Part shown: positions 30,847 through 40,421 of the stretch, piece after piece | Position numbering within the stretch: the first letter of the stretch is position 1 | How the letters are laid out: every line of letters starts with the position of its first letter | Source: an uncultured Pelagibacteraceae bacterium | GTDB taxonomy: Bacteria; Pseudomonadota; Alphaproteobacteria; Pelagibacterales; Pelagibacteraceae | Direction of reading: 5' to 3' | DNA: 64,000 nt | Assembly (NCBI GenBank): GCA_902629695.1 | Contig: CACORY010000004.1 | Location: 1 to 64,000 of the forward strand | Position numbers and translations under genes: made by a program | Notes under the pieces: generated by a model | What the model was told of the DNA's origin: nothing | Database searches by the model: none | What the model saw: the letters and a program-made list of their open reading frames with translations, nothing else

Positions 30847-31761
30847 ATGAATAAAAGTTTTGTTGTTGATTCAACATTTGTCGATATGCGACTTGATAGA
30901 TTTTTAAGAAATAAATTAGGAAATTTACCTCAAAGTTTAATCGAAAAAAATCTAAGAAATGGAAAGATAAAATTAAACAAAAAAAAAGCAAAAAGTTCAT
31001 TTAAATTAAAGTTTAACGATAGAATTGCAGTGTTTAATCTTAATTTTCAACAAAAAATAATAAATGATAAACTAAAATTTAGCCCTTCAAATACAACAAT
31101 AAAAGAAAATGAAGATTTAATTATTGATAATAATGAAGATTTTATTGTTCTTAATAAAAGTTCAGGAATTTCAGTTCAGGGTGGAACAAAATCAAAAAAA
31201 AACTTAATAGATATATTTTCAAAAAGTAAAATTTTTGAAGGTGCCAAACCCTTTTCAGTTCATAGATTAGATAAAGAAACATCAGGTGTTTTTATCATGG
31301 CTAAAAATAGAAAATCTGCTCAGTTACTAACATCTCTTTTTAGACTCAGAAAAGTTCATAAAACTTATCTAGCAATTTGTCACGGTGAGATAGAAAAAAA
31401 TTCTGGGGAATGGAACGATGATTTGATTAGATATGAAAATAAAAAAAAAATTATAGAAAAAGCCAAGACTATTTATAAAGTATTAGATAAAAACTCTAAC
31501 TCGAGTTTAGTTGAAATGAAACCAATTACTGGAAGAAAGCATCAATTAAGGAAACAACTATTTAATATTGGTCATCCTATATATGGAGATGATAAATATA
31601 AATTGATTGATTCGATTAAAAGATCAAATAAAAATTTGATGTTACACTCTTATCAAATTAAGTTTATGATAAAAAATAAAAAGTTTACTTACAAAGCTTT
31701 ACTACCAGATTATTTTAAAAAATTAATAAAAAGTAAGAGACTTAATTTTTTAGATTTATGA
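30847..31761 (+). CDS. rluC: RluA-family 23S rRNA pseudouridine synthase, RluC-like
   Basis: Isomerises specific uridines of 23S rRNA to pseudouridine. The 304-aa protein has an N-terminal S4-like RNA-binding domain ([20 protein letters not shown]) and the RluA catalytic motif [16 protein letters not shown] near residue 140, with the catalytic Asp, plus the later motif [13 protein letters not shown]. RluC or RluD assignment is uncertain; length and placement fit RluC. It follows rplQ by 18 bp, and its last 20 bp overlap lipB tail to tail. Confidence 0.88.
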   Translation: MNKSFVVDSTFVDMRLDRFLRNKLGNLPQSLIEKNLRNGKIKLNKKKAKSSFKLKFNDRIAVFNLNFQQKIINDKLKFSPSNTTIKENEDLIIDNNEDFIVLNKSSGISVQGGTKSKKNLIDIFSKSKIFEGAKPFSVHRLDKETSGVFIMAKNRKSAQLLTSLFRLRKVHKTYLAICHGEIEKNSGEWNDDLIRYENKKKIIEKAKTIYKVLDKNSNSSLVEMKPITGRKHQLRKQLFNIGHPIYGDDKYKLIDSIKRSNKNLMLHSYQIKFMIKNKKFTYKALLPDYFKKLIKSKRLNFLDL

Positions 31762-32362
31762 TAAAATTTTCAATAAGTTTTTTTTCAAAATAATTATAAT
31801 TTTGACTTTTAATAGTATTTAGATTTATCACTCCCTTATCCTTAATACCACAAGGTACTATAGATTTATATTTATTGAGATCATTATCGATATTTATTGC
31901 AAAACCATGATAAGCTATCCATTTACTTACTCTAACACCAATCGCAGCAACTTTTTTTATCTCAGATCCATCATTATACCAAATTCCTATATTTTCTTTA
32001 TCAGGAAACGTGTCAATATCATAAAATTTAATTGTATCTATGATTGTTTTTTCTATGGTTGATATAAGTTTCCTTATATTTTTTTTTCTTTTTTTTAAAT
32101 CAATCACAAAATAACAAATTAATTGACCTGGTCCATGGTAAGTAATTTTTCCACCTCGATTTGTTTTTATTATATTAATTTTTTTATCTAAAATTTCATT
32201 TTCATTAAAACTTGTGCCCGCTGTATAAATTTCATTATGTTCTAGCGTCCAAATTAATTCATTTGCCTTTTCTTTGCTTAAATCAATCAATCTATTTTCC
32301 ATTAATTGAATTGCACTTTCATATTTTACAGGTTTTTCTGACTTTTTAATCTCTATATTCAT
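31742..32362 (-). CDS. lipB: Lipoyl(octanoyl) transferase LipB
   Basis: Transfers octanoate from acyl-carrier protein to lipoyl domains of 2-oxoacid dehydrogenases and the glycine cleavage H protein. The 206-aa sequence has [20 protein letters not shown], the catalytic Lys region [20 protein letters not shown], and PCGI with the catalytic Cys. Length is normal. It is divergent from mgtE and convergent with rluC. Confidence 0.95.
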   Translation of the reverse strand: MNIEIKKSEKPVKYESAIQLMENRLIDLSKEKANELIWTLEHNEIYTAGTSFNENEILDKKINIIKTNRGGKITYHGPGQLICYFVIDLKKRKKNIRKLISTIEKTIIDTIKFYDIDTFPDKENIGIWYNDGSEIKKVAAIGVRVSKWIAYHGFAINIDNDLNKYKSIVPCGIKDKGVINLNTIKSQNYNYFEKKLIENFIINLKN

Positions 32363-32422
32363 TTAAAAATTGTATTCTTCTCATTTTGTATTAAAAGATC
32401 CATCTGAATAATAGGTAAATTT

Positions 32423-33796
32423 ATGACTTTAATTAAAAAAATCAAAGATAAAAAAGTCAACTTTGAATTCAATAAAGAATATATCAAAGTAGTTACAGAT
32501 AAAATTATAAATAATGATGTAGATTTTATTACAAATTCTTTTAGTGAAATGCATCCTGCAGATGCAGCAGATATTATTGAGCATCTAAGCCAGGGTGATC
32601 GTGAAAATTTACTTAAATTGAATAATTTTAAGATTAATCCTGAGGTATTTGTTGAATTAAACGAGTCAGTGCAAACAGAAATTATTAAATATTTATCATC
32701 AGACTCAATTGTAAGAATTTTGAAAAACCTCGAGTCAGATGATGCAATTGCAATTCTAGAAAATGTTGAAGAAAAAGATAAAAATTCAATTTTAGAGGCC
32801 TTACCACCTAAAGACCGTTTTGCTTTATTGGAAGGCCTTAGTTATCCAGAAGATAGTGCAGCAAGAATAATGCAAAGGGAATTTACTGCCATACCAAGTA
32901 ATTGGTCAGTAGGTCAAACAATTGATTATTTGCGAGAAAATAAAGATTTACCTGAACAGTTTTTAGAGATTTTTATTGTAAATGAAAACTTTAAACCAGT
33001 TGGTATGGTTCCGTCATCTAAAGTTTTAAGAACTCCTAGAGAGTCTAAAATGTCATCAATTATGGATAATACAATTTTTTTAGTTCCTGTCGACATGGAT
33101 AAAGAAGAAGTTGGTAATTTATTCGAAAATTATGGTCTAAACTCTGCATGTGTAGTTGATAAAACTAATAAATTAGTCGGAATGATTACTTCAGATGATA
33201 TTTTAACAGTTTTAAAGGAAGAAGCTGAGGAAGATACTTTAAGGTTGGCCGGTGTTGGTGACGAAGAAATAACTGATGGAGTGTTAACAAAAACAAAAAG
33301 AAGATTTAATTGGTTACTCCTTAATTTATTCACAGCTTTTTTAGCAACATGGTGTATAAGTTTGTTTGGTGCTACAATTGAACAAATGGTAGTATTAGCT
33401 TTCTTGATGCCAATTGTTGCTTCAATGGGTGGAAATGCAGGAATGCAAACTTTAGCAGTCACAGTTAGAACCTTAGCTACTAATGATTTAACTAAAAATA
33501 ATTTCAATCAAAATATACTCAAAGAATTTAATATTGGAATATTGAATGGAATTATATTCGCAATCATAAGTTCTTTTATTGTACAAATATGGTTTCAAGA
33601 TATTCAGTTGTCTTTAATAATTTCTATTTCTATGGTTTTAACAATGATAGTAGCAGGACTTTTTGGGATTTTAGTTCCAGTCACACTAAAAAAGATGAAT
33701 ATTGATCCAGCAATAGCTTCAAGTGTTTTTGTTACAACAATAACTGATGTAATTGGATTTGTTTCATTTTTAGGTGTTGGAGCTTACTTTTTGTAG
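32423..33796 (+). CDS. mgtE: Magnesium transporter MgtE
   Basis: Mg2+-gated inner-membrane magnesium channel. The 457-aa protein has the cytosolic N domain (SEMHPADAADIIEHL repeat-like helices), two CBS domains at about residues 140-265 (MSSIMDNTIFLVPVD and CVVDKTNKLVGMITSDDIL), and five C-terminal membrane segments including the signature PIVASMGGNAGMQTLAVTVR. All parts are present. It is a single gene with its own 60-bp divergent upstream gap, and it ends 3 bp from convergent panC. Confidence 0.95.
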   Translation: MTLIKKIKDKKVNFEFNKEYIKVVTDKIINNDVDFITNSFSEMHPADAADIIEHLSQGDRENLLKLNNFKINPEVFVELNESVQTEIIKYLSSDSIVRILKNLESDDAIAILENVEEKDKNSILEALPPKDRFALLEGLSYPEDSAARIMQREFTAIPSNWSVGQTIDYLRENKDLPEQFLEIFIVNENFKPVGMVPSSKVLRTPRESKMSSIMDNTIFLVPVDMDKEEVGNLFENYGLNSACVVDKTNKLVGMITSDDILTVLKEEAEEDTLRLAGVGDEEITDGVLTKTKRRFNWLLLNLFTAFLATWCISLFGATIEQMVVLAFLMPIVASMGGNAGMQTLAVTVRTLATNDLTKNNFNQNILKEFNIGILNGIIFAIISSFIVQIWFQDIQLSLIISISMVLTMIVAGLFGILVPVTLKKMNIDPAIASSVFVTTITDVIGFVSFLGVGAYFL

Positions 33797-33799
33797 TGC

Positions 33800-34612
33800 T
33801 TAAATGTTATCAATTAATCTTATATTATTTACATAATAAGCAAAAAATAAATTGGAATTATTTATATTATTTGATTTACCTAGGTTTATTTTATTTCTCA
33901 ATTCTAAATATTCAATTTTGACTTTATATTTTTGACTTAACTCCTTTTTTTTTTGATAAATATTTTTTACAATCTCCTTTTTTATTTTTAAATTTTTTTT
34001 AAAATTAATTAATTCTTTTGTTAATTTAGCAGCTTTAATTAATTGACTTTTTTTTAAATTCAAATTTCTAGATGATAATGCAATCGAATTATTATCTCTT
34101 ATGGTTTTACATGGAATAACTTTACTATCATATTTTTTTTCAATATATTTTTTAACTAAATATAATTGTTGAAAGTCCTTTTCCCCCATAAAAATTTTTG
34201 TTGGTTTTATAATTTTTGTTAATCTTTCCATTACCTCAATTACTCCCTCAAAGTGTCCTTTTCTGTATTTTGCACATAATATTTTTTGGCTTTTTAATAG
34301 CTTTATTTTCTTTGTTTTTTTTGAAGTATAAACTTGTTCTTTATTAGGTTTAAATACAAAGTTCACATTAAGTTTTTTTAAAATTTTAATATCTTTTTTA
34401 AAATTTCTAGGGTATCTAAAAAAATCAGCTTTATTATTAAACTGGGTTGGATTTATAAAGATACTTACAATTGTTTTATTGCATATTTTTTTAGATTTTT
34501 TGATAAGGGATATATGTCCTTTATGAAGACTACCCATAGTTGGAACAAAACCTAAATTTTTGACATTATATAATGCCTCATTTAAATCATCTTTATTGAA
34601 TAAAATTTTCAT
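33800..34612 (-). CDS. panC: Pantothenate synthetase (pantoate-beta-alanine ligase)
   Basis: ATP-dependent condensation of pantoate with beta-alanine, the last step to pantothenate. Motifs are FVPTMGSLHKGHISLIKKSK (ATP-binding HxGH), FMGEKDFQQLYLVKKYI, and the KMSKS-like SIALSSRNLNL. The ORF track starts at 34642, but the conserved family start is the ATG at 34612 (MKILFNKDD), giving 270 aa. panB is not in the window. The gene faces galU across a 34-bp gap. Confidence 0.93.
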   Translation of the reverse strand: MKILFNKDDLNEALYNVKNLGFVPTMGSLHKGHISLIKKSKKICNKTIVSIFINPTQFNNKADFFRYPRNFKKDIKILKKLNVNFVFKPNKEQVYTSKKTKKIKLLKSQKILCAKYRKGHFEGVIEVMERLTKIIKPTKIFMGEKDFQQLYLVKKYIEKKYDSKVIPCKTIRDNNSIALSSRNLNLKKSQLIKAAKLTKELINFKKNLKIKKEIVKNIYQKKKELSQKYKVKIEYLELRNKINLGKSNNINNSNLFFAYYVNNIRLIDNI

Positions 34613-34646
34613 TTGTATAAATAATTTTAATAAGTAAAACATTTGA

Positions 34647-35462
34647 ATGATTAAACAAGCAATAATTCCTTTAGCAGGACTTGGTACTCGTTTATTGCCT
34701 TTAACAAGTGTATTTGCAAAAGAACTTTTGCCTATTAATGGTAAACCTGGAATTGAATATATTCTTGATGAATGTGTTCAAGCAGGTATTAGAGAAATTA
34801 TTTTTGTTATATCTAATAAAAAAAAAATGATCAAAAATTATTTTTACAACGATAAATTTTATAAAAAGATTATAAAAAAGAAAAAAGACAAAAGGGTTTT
34901 ACAAGAATATAAAAAAATACTTAGATTTAAGAAAATGATTAGGTTTGTATATCAAAATAAGCCTTTAGGAACTGGTGATGCGGTATTGAAAACAAAAAAA
35001 TATATTAAAGATAAATTTTTTTTAATGTTATTACCAGATGATTTAATTATTAAAAAAAATTGTTCAAGGTCAATGATTGCTTTGCATAAAAAATATAATT
35101 CCTCTGTAATGGCAAGTATGAATATAAAGAAAAATAATGTTTCAAGATGGGGAATTTACAGATTATCAAAAAAAATAAATAAGAATAATTATATGATTAA
35201 AGGAGTGGTTGAGAAACCCACTATTAAGAATGCTCCATCTAATAAAGCAGTTATAGGTAGATATATACTGCCAAGAAAAATTTTTTCTAAACTATCAAAA
35301 TTAAAACCAGGTAAAGGTGGAGAAATACATATTACTGATGCAATTCAATCTTTGATTAATGATGATGAAAAGTTTATAGCTCACAACTTTCCAGGAAAGT
35401 ATTTAGATTGTGGAAGTATGAGTGGTTATATAAAATCAAGCTTGGAGATATCTAAATTATGA
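34647..35462 (+). CDS. galU: UTP-glucose-1-phosphate uridylyltransferase
   Basis: Makes UDP-glucose from UTP and glucose-1-phosphate. The 271-aa nucleotidyltransferase shows IPLAGLGTRLLPLTSVFAKE at the N-terminus, QNKPLGTGDAVL, LLPDDLIIKK, GVVEKPTIKNAPSNKAVIGR and a C-terminal DCGSMSGYIKSSLE. It overlaps ugd by 4 bp, so the pair should supply UDP-glucose and UDP-glucuronate for envelope glycans. Confidence 0.94.
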   Translation: MIKQAIIPLAGLGTRLLPLTSVFAKELLPINGKPGIEYILDECVQAGIREIIFVISNKKKMIKNYFYNDKFYKKIIKKKKDKRVLQEYKKILRFKKMIRFVYQNKPLGTGDAVLKTKKYIKDKFFLMLLPDDLIIKKNCSRSMIALHKKYNSSVMASMNIKKNNVSRWGIYRLSKKINKNNYMIKGVVEKPTIKNAPSNKAVIGRYILPRKIFSKLSKLKPGKGGEIHITDAIQSLINDDEKFIAHNFPGKYLDCGSMSGYIKSSLEISKL

Positions 35463-36757
35463 AACTTTGTATGATAGGAACAGGATACGTTGGTTTAGTA
35501 AGTGGTGTTTGTTTTTCAGATTTAGGAAATGATGTGATATGTGTAGATAAAGACAAAAACAAAATTGATTTACTTCAAAAGGGTAAAATACCTATTTATG
35601 AACCTGGTTTATCGGAATTAGTAGTAAAGAATTTTAAAAATAAAAGATTATCATTTTCAACAAATTTGAAAAAATCTGTTAATGAATCCGATATTATATT
35701 TATTTGTGTAGGTACGCCAACCAAAAAAGGTGGTAGTTCAGCTGATTTAAGTCAAATTTATAATGTTGCAAAAGAAATAAGTTCCTCAATAAATAAATTT
35801 AAAATAATCATAACTAAATCAACAGTACCAGTTACTACCGGTGATGAAATAGAAAAAATTATTTCAAAAAAAAATTCTAAAAAAAAATTCTCAGTTGCCT
35901 CTAACCCAGAATTTTTAAGAGAGGGTGAGGCTATACGAGATTTTTCTTTTCCTGATAGAATAGTAGTTGGATCAAATGATAAAAAAACAAATCGTATTTT
36001 AAGAAATTTATATAGTCCTTTAATCTCAAAAGGAGCACAATATTTAAATACATCTAGACGGGCAGCAGAATTAATAAAATATGCTTCAAATGCTTTCTTA
36101 GCCACAAAAATTACATTTATAAATGAAATTGCAAATTTGTGTGAAAAAACAGGCATAAATGTTGAAGATATATCTATCGGCATGGGTTTAGATAAAAGAA
36201 TAGGTAGTCGATTTTTAAGAGCTGGTCCGGCATATGGTGGATCTTGCTTTCCAAAAGATACAAAAGCAATTATTTCAACAGCTGATAAATTTAAACTAAA
36301 TCTCTCAGTAATAAAATCAGTAATTAAATCTAACGAAAATAGATCAAATGTTTTGTTAAAAAGAATAAGTAAGATTTTAAATAATAAGATTAAGAATAAG
36401 AAGATATCTTTTTTAGGTGTTACGTTTAAAGCTAATACAGATGATATGAGAGACTCATCAAGCTTAATAATGATACCATGGTTATCTAAAAAAGGTGCAA
36501 TAATTAAATATTATGATCCTACTGGGTTTAAAAAAGAATTATCAAAAAATAAAAACGTAATATGCGAAAATTCAATTAAAAAAACATTAGAAGGTTCAGA
36601 TCTTGTTATAATTCATACAGAATGGAATGATTTTAAATCAATAAACTTTAAAAGTTTAGCTCAGAAAAAGAAATTTATTATATATGATATGAGAAATATT
36701 TATTCATCTGAAAAGATGAAAGAACAAGGTTTAAAATATTTTAGTGTTGGTAGATAA
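35459..36757 (+). CDS. ugd: UDP-glucose 6-dehydrogenase
   Basis: NAD-dependent two-step oxidation of UDP-glucose to UDP-glucuronate. The 432-aa protein has the Rossmann motif MIGTGYVGLVSGVCFSDLG at residue 4 onward, the central dimerisation helix (AAELIKYASNAFLATKITF), and the catalytic Cys in GPAYGGSCFPKDTKAI near residue 263. It is translationally coupled to galU. It ends 4 bp from convergent ridA. Confidence 0.95.
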   Translation: MKLCMIGTGYVGLVSGVCFSDLGNDVICVDKDKNKIDLLQKGKIPIYEPGLSELVVKNFKNKRLSFSTNLKKSVNESDIIFICVGTPTKKGGSSADLSQIYNVAKEISSSINKFKIIITKSTVPVTTGDEIEKIISKKNSKKKFSVASNPEFLREGEAIRDFSFPDRIVVGSNDKKTNRILRNLYSPLISKGAQYLNTSRRAAELIKYASNAFLATKITFINEIANLCEKTGINVEDISIGMGLDKRIGSRFLRAGPAYGGSCFPKDTKAIISTADKFKLNLSVIKSVIKSNENRSNVLLKRISKILNNKIKNKKISFLGVTFKANTDDMRDSSSLIMIPWLSKKGAIIKYYDPTGFKKELSKNKNVICENSIKKTLEGSDLVIIHTEWNDFKSINFKSLAQKKKFIIYDMRNIYSSEKMKEQGLKYFSVGR

Positions 36758-36761
36758 GGTA

Positions 36762-37223
36762 TCAATTTAACTCAAATATTGCGTCAACTTCTACTGAAAC
36801 ACCTAAGGGTAAGCTATTTGTACTAACAGCTGCTCTAGTGTGCATACCAGCTTCACCAAAGACTGATGCTATAAGGTCAGATGCACCATTAATTACTTTT
36901 GGCTGATCTGTAAAGTCATCAGTTGAATTAACAAAACCGGTTAATTTCACACATGATTTGATCTTCGACAAATCATCATCACAAGCTTTTTTTACTTGAG
37001 CAATAATACTCAATGCACATCTTTTAGCAGCGTTATAACCTGCTTCGATATTTAATTCTTTTCCAACTTTTCCCTTAATAAGCTGACCATTTTCATCAAT
37101 AGAAATTTGTCCTGATATAAATAACATTTTACCTGAAAGTTTAGTTGCAACATAATTGCCAACTGGGGGTTTTGCCTCGGGAAGTTTTATTTTAAGTTCA
37201 GTAATTTTATCATCATAATTCAT
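36762..37223 (-). CDS. ridA: RidA/YjgF/YER057c/UK114 family protein
   Basis: Likely 2-iminobutanoate/2-iminopropanoate deaminase or related reactive-imine scavenger. The 153-aa protein has FISGQISIDENGQLIKGKVG, and the C-terminal signature AGMHTRAAVSTNSLPLGVSVEVDA with the Arg that binds the substrate carboxylate. It is slightly longer than the roughly 128-aa archetype, which places it with the longer RidA subfamilies. It overlaps the 3' end of topA by 4 bp. Exact substrate is unknown. Confidence 0.85.
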   Translation of the reverse strand: MNYDDKITELKIKLPEAKPPVGNYVATKLSGKMLFISGQISIDENGQLIKGKVGKELNIEAGYNAAKRCALSIIAQVKKACDDDLSKIKSCVKLTGFVNSTDDFTDQPKVINGASDLIASVFGEAGMHTRAAVSTNSLPLGVSVEVDAIFELN

Positions 37224-39805
37224 TTCAATTTCCTTTTTTTTGATTTTTTAATTTTATCGTATTCTTTTCTTTTCTCAATTAATATTAAAGCTTCTTCCAT
37301 CGTTAATTCTGTAGGATCTTTTTCTTCAGGTATTGTTGCATTAAGTGATTTGTACTTAATATAGGGACCGTATTGACCTTTCATAACTCTAACAGGTTTT
37401 TTATCCTCAGGATGCTCACCCAAATCTTTTATCATTGATGAAGACATACGACCAGGTTTAGCTTCTGCTATTAGTGTGATTGCTCTATTCAAGCCTATAG
37501 AAAATATATCCTCAACATTTTCTATTCTTGCAGATTTATTTTCACATTTCAAATAAGGACCAAATCTTCCTGTGTTTAATGTAATTTCTTTTTGATTATC
37601 AGGATTAATACCTAAAGATTTAGGCAATGAACATAAGAATTGAGCTTTTTCTAAATCAATATTTTTCAATTCTAGACCCTTAGGAATTGAAACATTTTTT
37701 AGAAGTTCGTTAACATCTGATTTAGATTTTTTAGTTTTTTTCTTTTTCTTCACAGTTTTTTCAATTTCAAGATCTGCGGGGATTTTTTCGTACTGAAGAT
37801 AGGGCCCAAATCTTCCATTTTTTAAATATATATCATTTCCATTATCATGTTTTCCAATTAACTTTGGCTCAGATAATTGTGCTTGAGCTGCAGCTTTTAC
37901 TTTTGATAAAGGTCGTGTAAATTTACACTCAGGGTAATTTGAACATCCTATAAAAGCTCCACCTCTAAAACTATTTTTTAAACTAAGAGTTCCAGTGCTG
38001 CATAATTGGCATTTTCTAACTATATTTCCATTATTATCTTTATCAAAGATTAATTCACCTAAGCTATCATTAAGTAAATCTAAGACCTCTCTAGTCCTTT
38101 TTTCTTTCACTTCTGAAACGTTATTATTAAAGTCTTTCCAAAAAAGTTCTAAAACTTTAATCCAACTTTCTTTTCCAGTAGTAATTTCATCAAGTTGATC
38201 CTCTAATCCTGCTGTAAAATTGTAATCTACATATTTTGAAAATAATTTTTCTAAAAAAGCTGAGATTAATTTGCCTCTATCAGTAGGAAAAAATCTTTTA
38301 TTTACTATTTCTGCGTATCCTCTATTAGCGATAGTAGAAATTATACTTGCATATGTAGATGGTCTTCCAATACCTAGTTCTTCAAGTTTTTTTACTAAAC
38401 TTGCTTCTGAGTATCTTGGTGGAGGTTGTGTATAATGTTGCTCGTCTAGTAATGCTTCTATATTTACAAGACCTTTAGATACAACTGGCAAAATATTTTC
38501 ATCATCATCTTTACTTTGATTATTATAAATTTTTAAAAATCCATCAAATTTAAGTACAGACCCGCTAGCCTTACAAACAGTATCTTTATTGTCTGAAGTT
38601 ATGGTGATAGTATTTCTATCAAACTTAGCTGATTCCATTTGAGAAGATAAAGCTCTACTCCAAATAAGTTCATATAGTTTATTTTGATCTGAACTTAAAT
38701 ATTTTTTAATACTTTGTGGTGTTCTGATAATATCTGTAGGTCTTATCGCCTCGTGAGCCTCTTGAGCATTTTTAGCTTTTTTACCAGAATAATTTAAAGC
38801 ATCATTAGGAAGATATTCATTACCAATTTCTTTTTGAATATAATCTCTGAAAGCTGAAACTGCATCTTTAGATAAATTAGTTCCGTCAGTCCTCATATAA
38901 GTAATCAAACCAATTGTTTCACCTTCTATCTCTATACCTTGATAAAGTTTTTGCGCAATTTGCATCGTTCTAGATGCACCAAAACCTAATCTACTTGATG
39001 CAGTTTGTTGAAGAGTAGATGTAGTGAATGGTCCAGATGGATTTCTATTAACAACTTTACTTGAGATATCTGTAATACTAAATTTTTTTTTATTTATACT
39101 TGATATAGCTTTATTTATTTCATCTTTATTTCTGAATGAAAATTTTTCAATTTTATTACTGTCTAACTGACTGATACTTGCAGTAATTTTTTGATCATTT
39201 TGATCTTTAAAATCCACACTTAAAGTCCAAAATTCCTCTGGATTAAATGACTCAATTTCATGTTCTCTCTCGGTAATTAATTTTAAAGCAACAGATTGAA
39301 CTCTTCCTGCAGATTTTGAACCTGGGAGTTTTGTCCAAAGTATCGGTGAAATATTAAAACCAACTAAGTAATCTAGGGCTCTTCTAGCCATATAAGCATC
39401 AACTAAATGAGGCTCAATTTGTCTTGGGTTTTCAATTCCTTGTATAACAGCTTTTTTAGTTATCTCATTAAACACCACTCTTTCAATTTCTTTATCTTTT
39501 AAAAGTTTTTTTTCATTTAAATATTCTTTTACATGCCAAGCAATAGCTTCACCTTCACGATCTGGGTCAGTAGCTAATATAATCTTAGATGAGTCTTTTG
39601 CTGCATTAGTTATTTCTTTAAGATATTTTTTTGAGAAACTATCAACTTCCCACTCCATCTTAAAATCCTTATCGGGATCAACAGACCCGTTTTTAGAAGG
39701 TAAGTCTCTTATGTGACCGTAACTTGCTAAAACTTTATAATTGTCACCTAAATATTTATTAATAGTTTTTGCTTTAGCAGGACTTTCTACAATGACCAAA
39801 TTCAT
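37220..39805 (-). CDS. topA: DNA topoisomerase I
   Basis: Type IA topoisomerase that relaxes negative supercoils. The 861-aa protein has the Toprim domain (NLVIVESPAKAKTINKYLG, ATDPDREGEAIAWHV), and the active-site Tyr in GLITYMRTDGTNLS near residue 300. After the core come a single four-Cys zinc element (CQLCSTGTL...CSNYPEC) and three C-terminal GRFGPYL-type repeats (GRFGPYLQYEK, GRFGPYLKCEN, GQYGPYIKYKS), the common alphaproteobacterial tail. It starts the topA-ridA pair; plsY lies 36 bp upstream in the same direction. Confidence 0.97.
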   Translation of the reverse strand: MNLVIVESPAKAKTINKYLGDNYKVLASYGHIRDLPSKNGSVDPDKDFKMEWEVDSFSKKYLKEITNAAKDSSKIILATDPDREGEAIAWHVKEYLNEKKLLKDKEIERVVFNEITKKAVIQGIENPRQIEPHLVDAYMARRALDYLVGFNISPILWTKLPGSKSAGRVQSVALKLITEREHEIESFNPEEFWTLSVDFKDQNDQKITASISQLDSNKIEKFSFRNKDEINKAISSINKKKFSITDISSKVVNRNPSGPFTTSTLQQTASSRLGFGASRTMQIAQKLYQGIEIEGETIGLITYMRTDGTNLSKDAVSAFRDYIQKEIGNEYLPNDALNYSGKKAKNAQEAHEAIRPTDIIRTPQSIKKYLSSDQNKLYELIWSRALSSQMESAKFDRNTITITSDNKDTVCKASGSVLKFDGFLKIYNNQSKDDDENILPVVSKGLVNIEALLDEQHYTQPPPRYSEASLVKKLEELGIGRPSTYASIISTIANRGYAEIVNKRFFPTDRGKLISAFLEKLFSKYVDYNFTAGLEDQLDEITTGKESWIKVLELFWKDFNNNVSEVKEKRTREVLDLLNDSLGELIFDKDNNGNIVRKCQLCSTGTLSLKNSFRGGAFIGCSNYPECKFTRPLSKVKAAAQAQLSEPKLIGKHDNGNDIYLKNGRFGPYLQYEKIPADLEIEKTVKKKKKTKKSKSDVNELLKNVSIPKGLELKNIDLEKAQFLCSLPKSLGINPDNQKEITLNTGRFGPYLKCENKSARIENVEDIFSIGLNRAITLIAEAKPGRMSSSMIKDLGEHPEDKKPVRVMKGQYGPYIKYKSLNATIPEEKDPTELTMEEALILIEKRKEYDKIKKSKKRKLK

Positions 39806-39841
39806 TAACTACAAATTACTCAAAAGACTTAGATAGTCAAT

Positions 39842-40420
39842 TTAATAAATTTTTGTCTTAGTTTCTTCTTTATTTATCAATCTTTTAATATTTTCTCTAT
39901 GGGTAAAAAATATCAGTACAAACATGATTGTAAAAAATATTACTTGATCAAATTGAGTTAAAATTACCAAATATATTGGTATAGAGGCTGCTCCAATCAA
40001 AGATGATAGGGAGGAAAATTTTGAAATAAAAAATGTTATAAACCAAGATATAATAAAAATAATCCCAAAATAAAAATTAATAGCAAACAAAATTCCGAGA
40101 TATGTAGCAACACCTTTTCCACCCTTAAACTTTAACCAAATTGGAAATACATGGCCTAAGAAAGCACACAAAGATGCAATGTATAAGAAATCTTGGTAAA
40201 AAATTTTTACATAAATTACTGGAGCTATAGCTTTTAAAATATCCAAGATTAATGTTGAATATCCAAGAGTTTTATTTCCAGTTCTAAGAGCATTAGTCGC
40301 TCCAATGTTACCTGAGCCAATGTCTCTAATATCTTTTTTTAAAAATATTTTTGTAAGTATGAATCCAAAGGGTATTGAGCCCATAAGGTAGGAAATTATA
40401 CCTATCAAAAAAATATCCAT
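39842..40420 (-). CDS. plsY: Acyl-phosphate glycerol-3-phosphate acyltransferase PlsY
   Basis: Inner-membrane enzyme that acylates glycerol-3-phosphate from acyl-phosphate, the first step to phosphatidic acid. The 192-aa protein is mostly membrane helices and has the motifs GSIPFGFILTK, RDIGSGNIGATNALRTGNK and LKFKGGKGVATYLG. It starts 1 bp after the stop of the pyrC-like gene, in a pyrB, pyrC-like, plsY, topA minus-strand run. Confidence 0.95.
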   Translation of the reverse strand: MDIFLIGIISYLMGSIPFGFILTKIFLKKDIRDIGSGNIGATNALRTGNKTLGYSTLILDILKAIAPVIYVKIFYQDFLYIASLCAFLGHVFPIWLKFKGGKGVATYLGILFAINFYFGIIFIISWFITFFISKFSSLSSLIGAASIPIYLVILTQFDQVIFFTIMFVLIFFTHRENIKRLINKEETKTKIY

Positions 40421-40421
40421 T

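Noticed and set aside
35758-36183. 141-aa antisense ORF in ugd
   Set aside because: Shadow within the UDP-glucose dehydrogenase gene.
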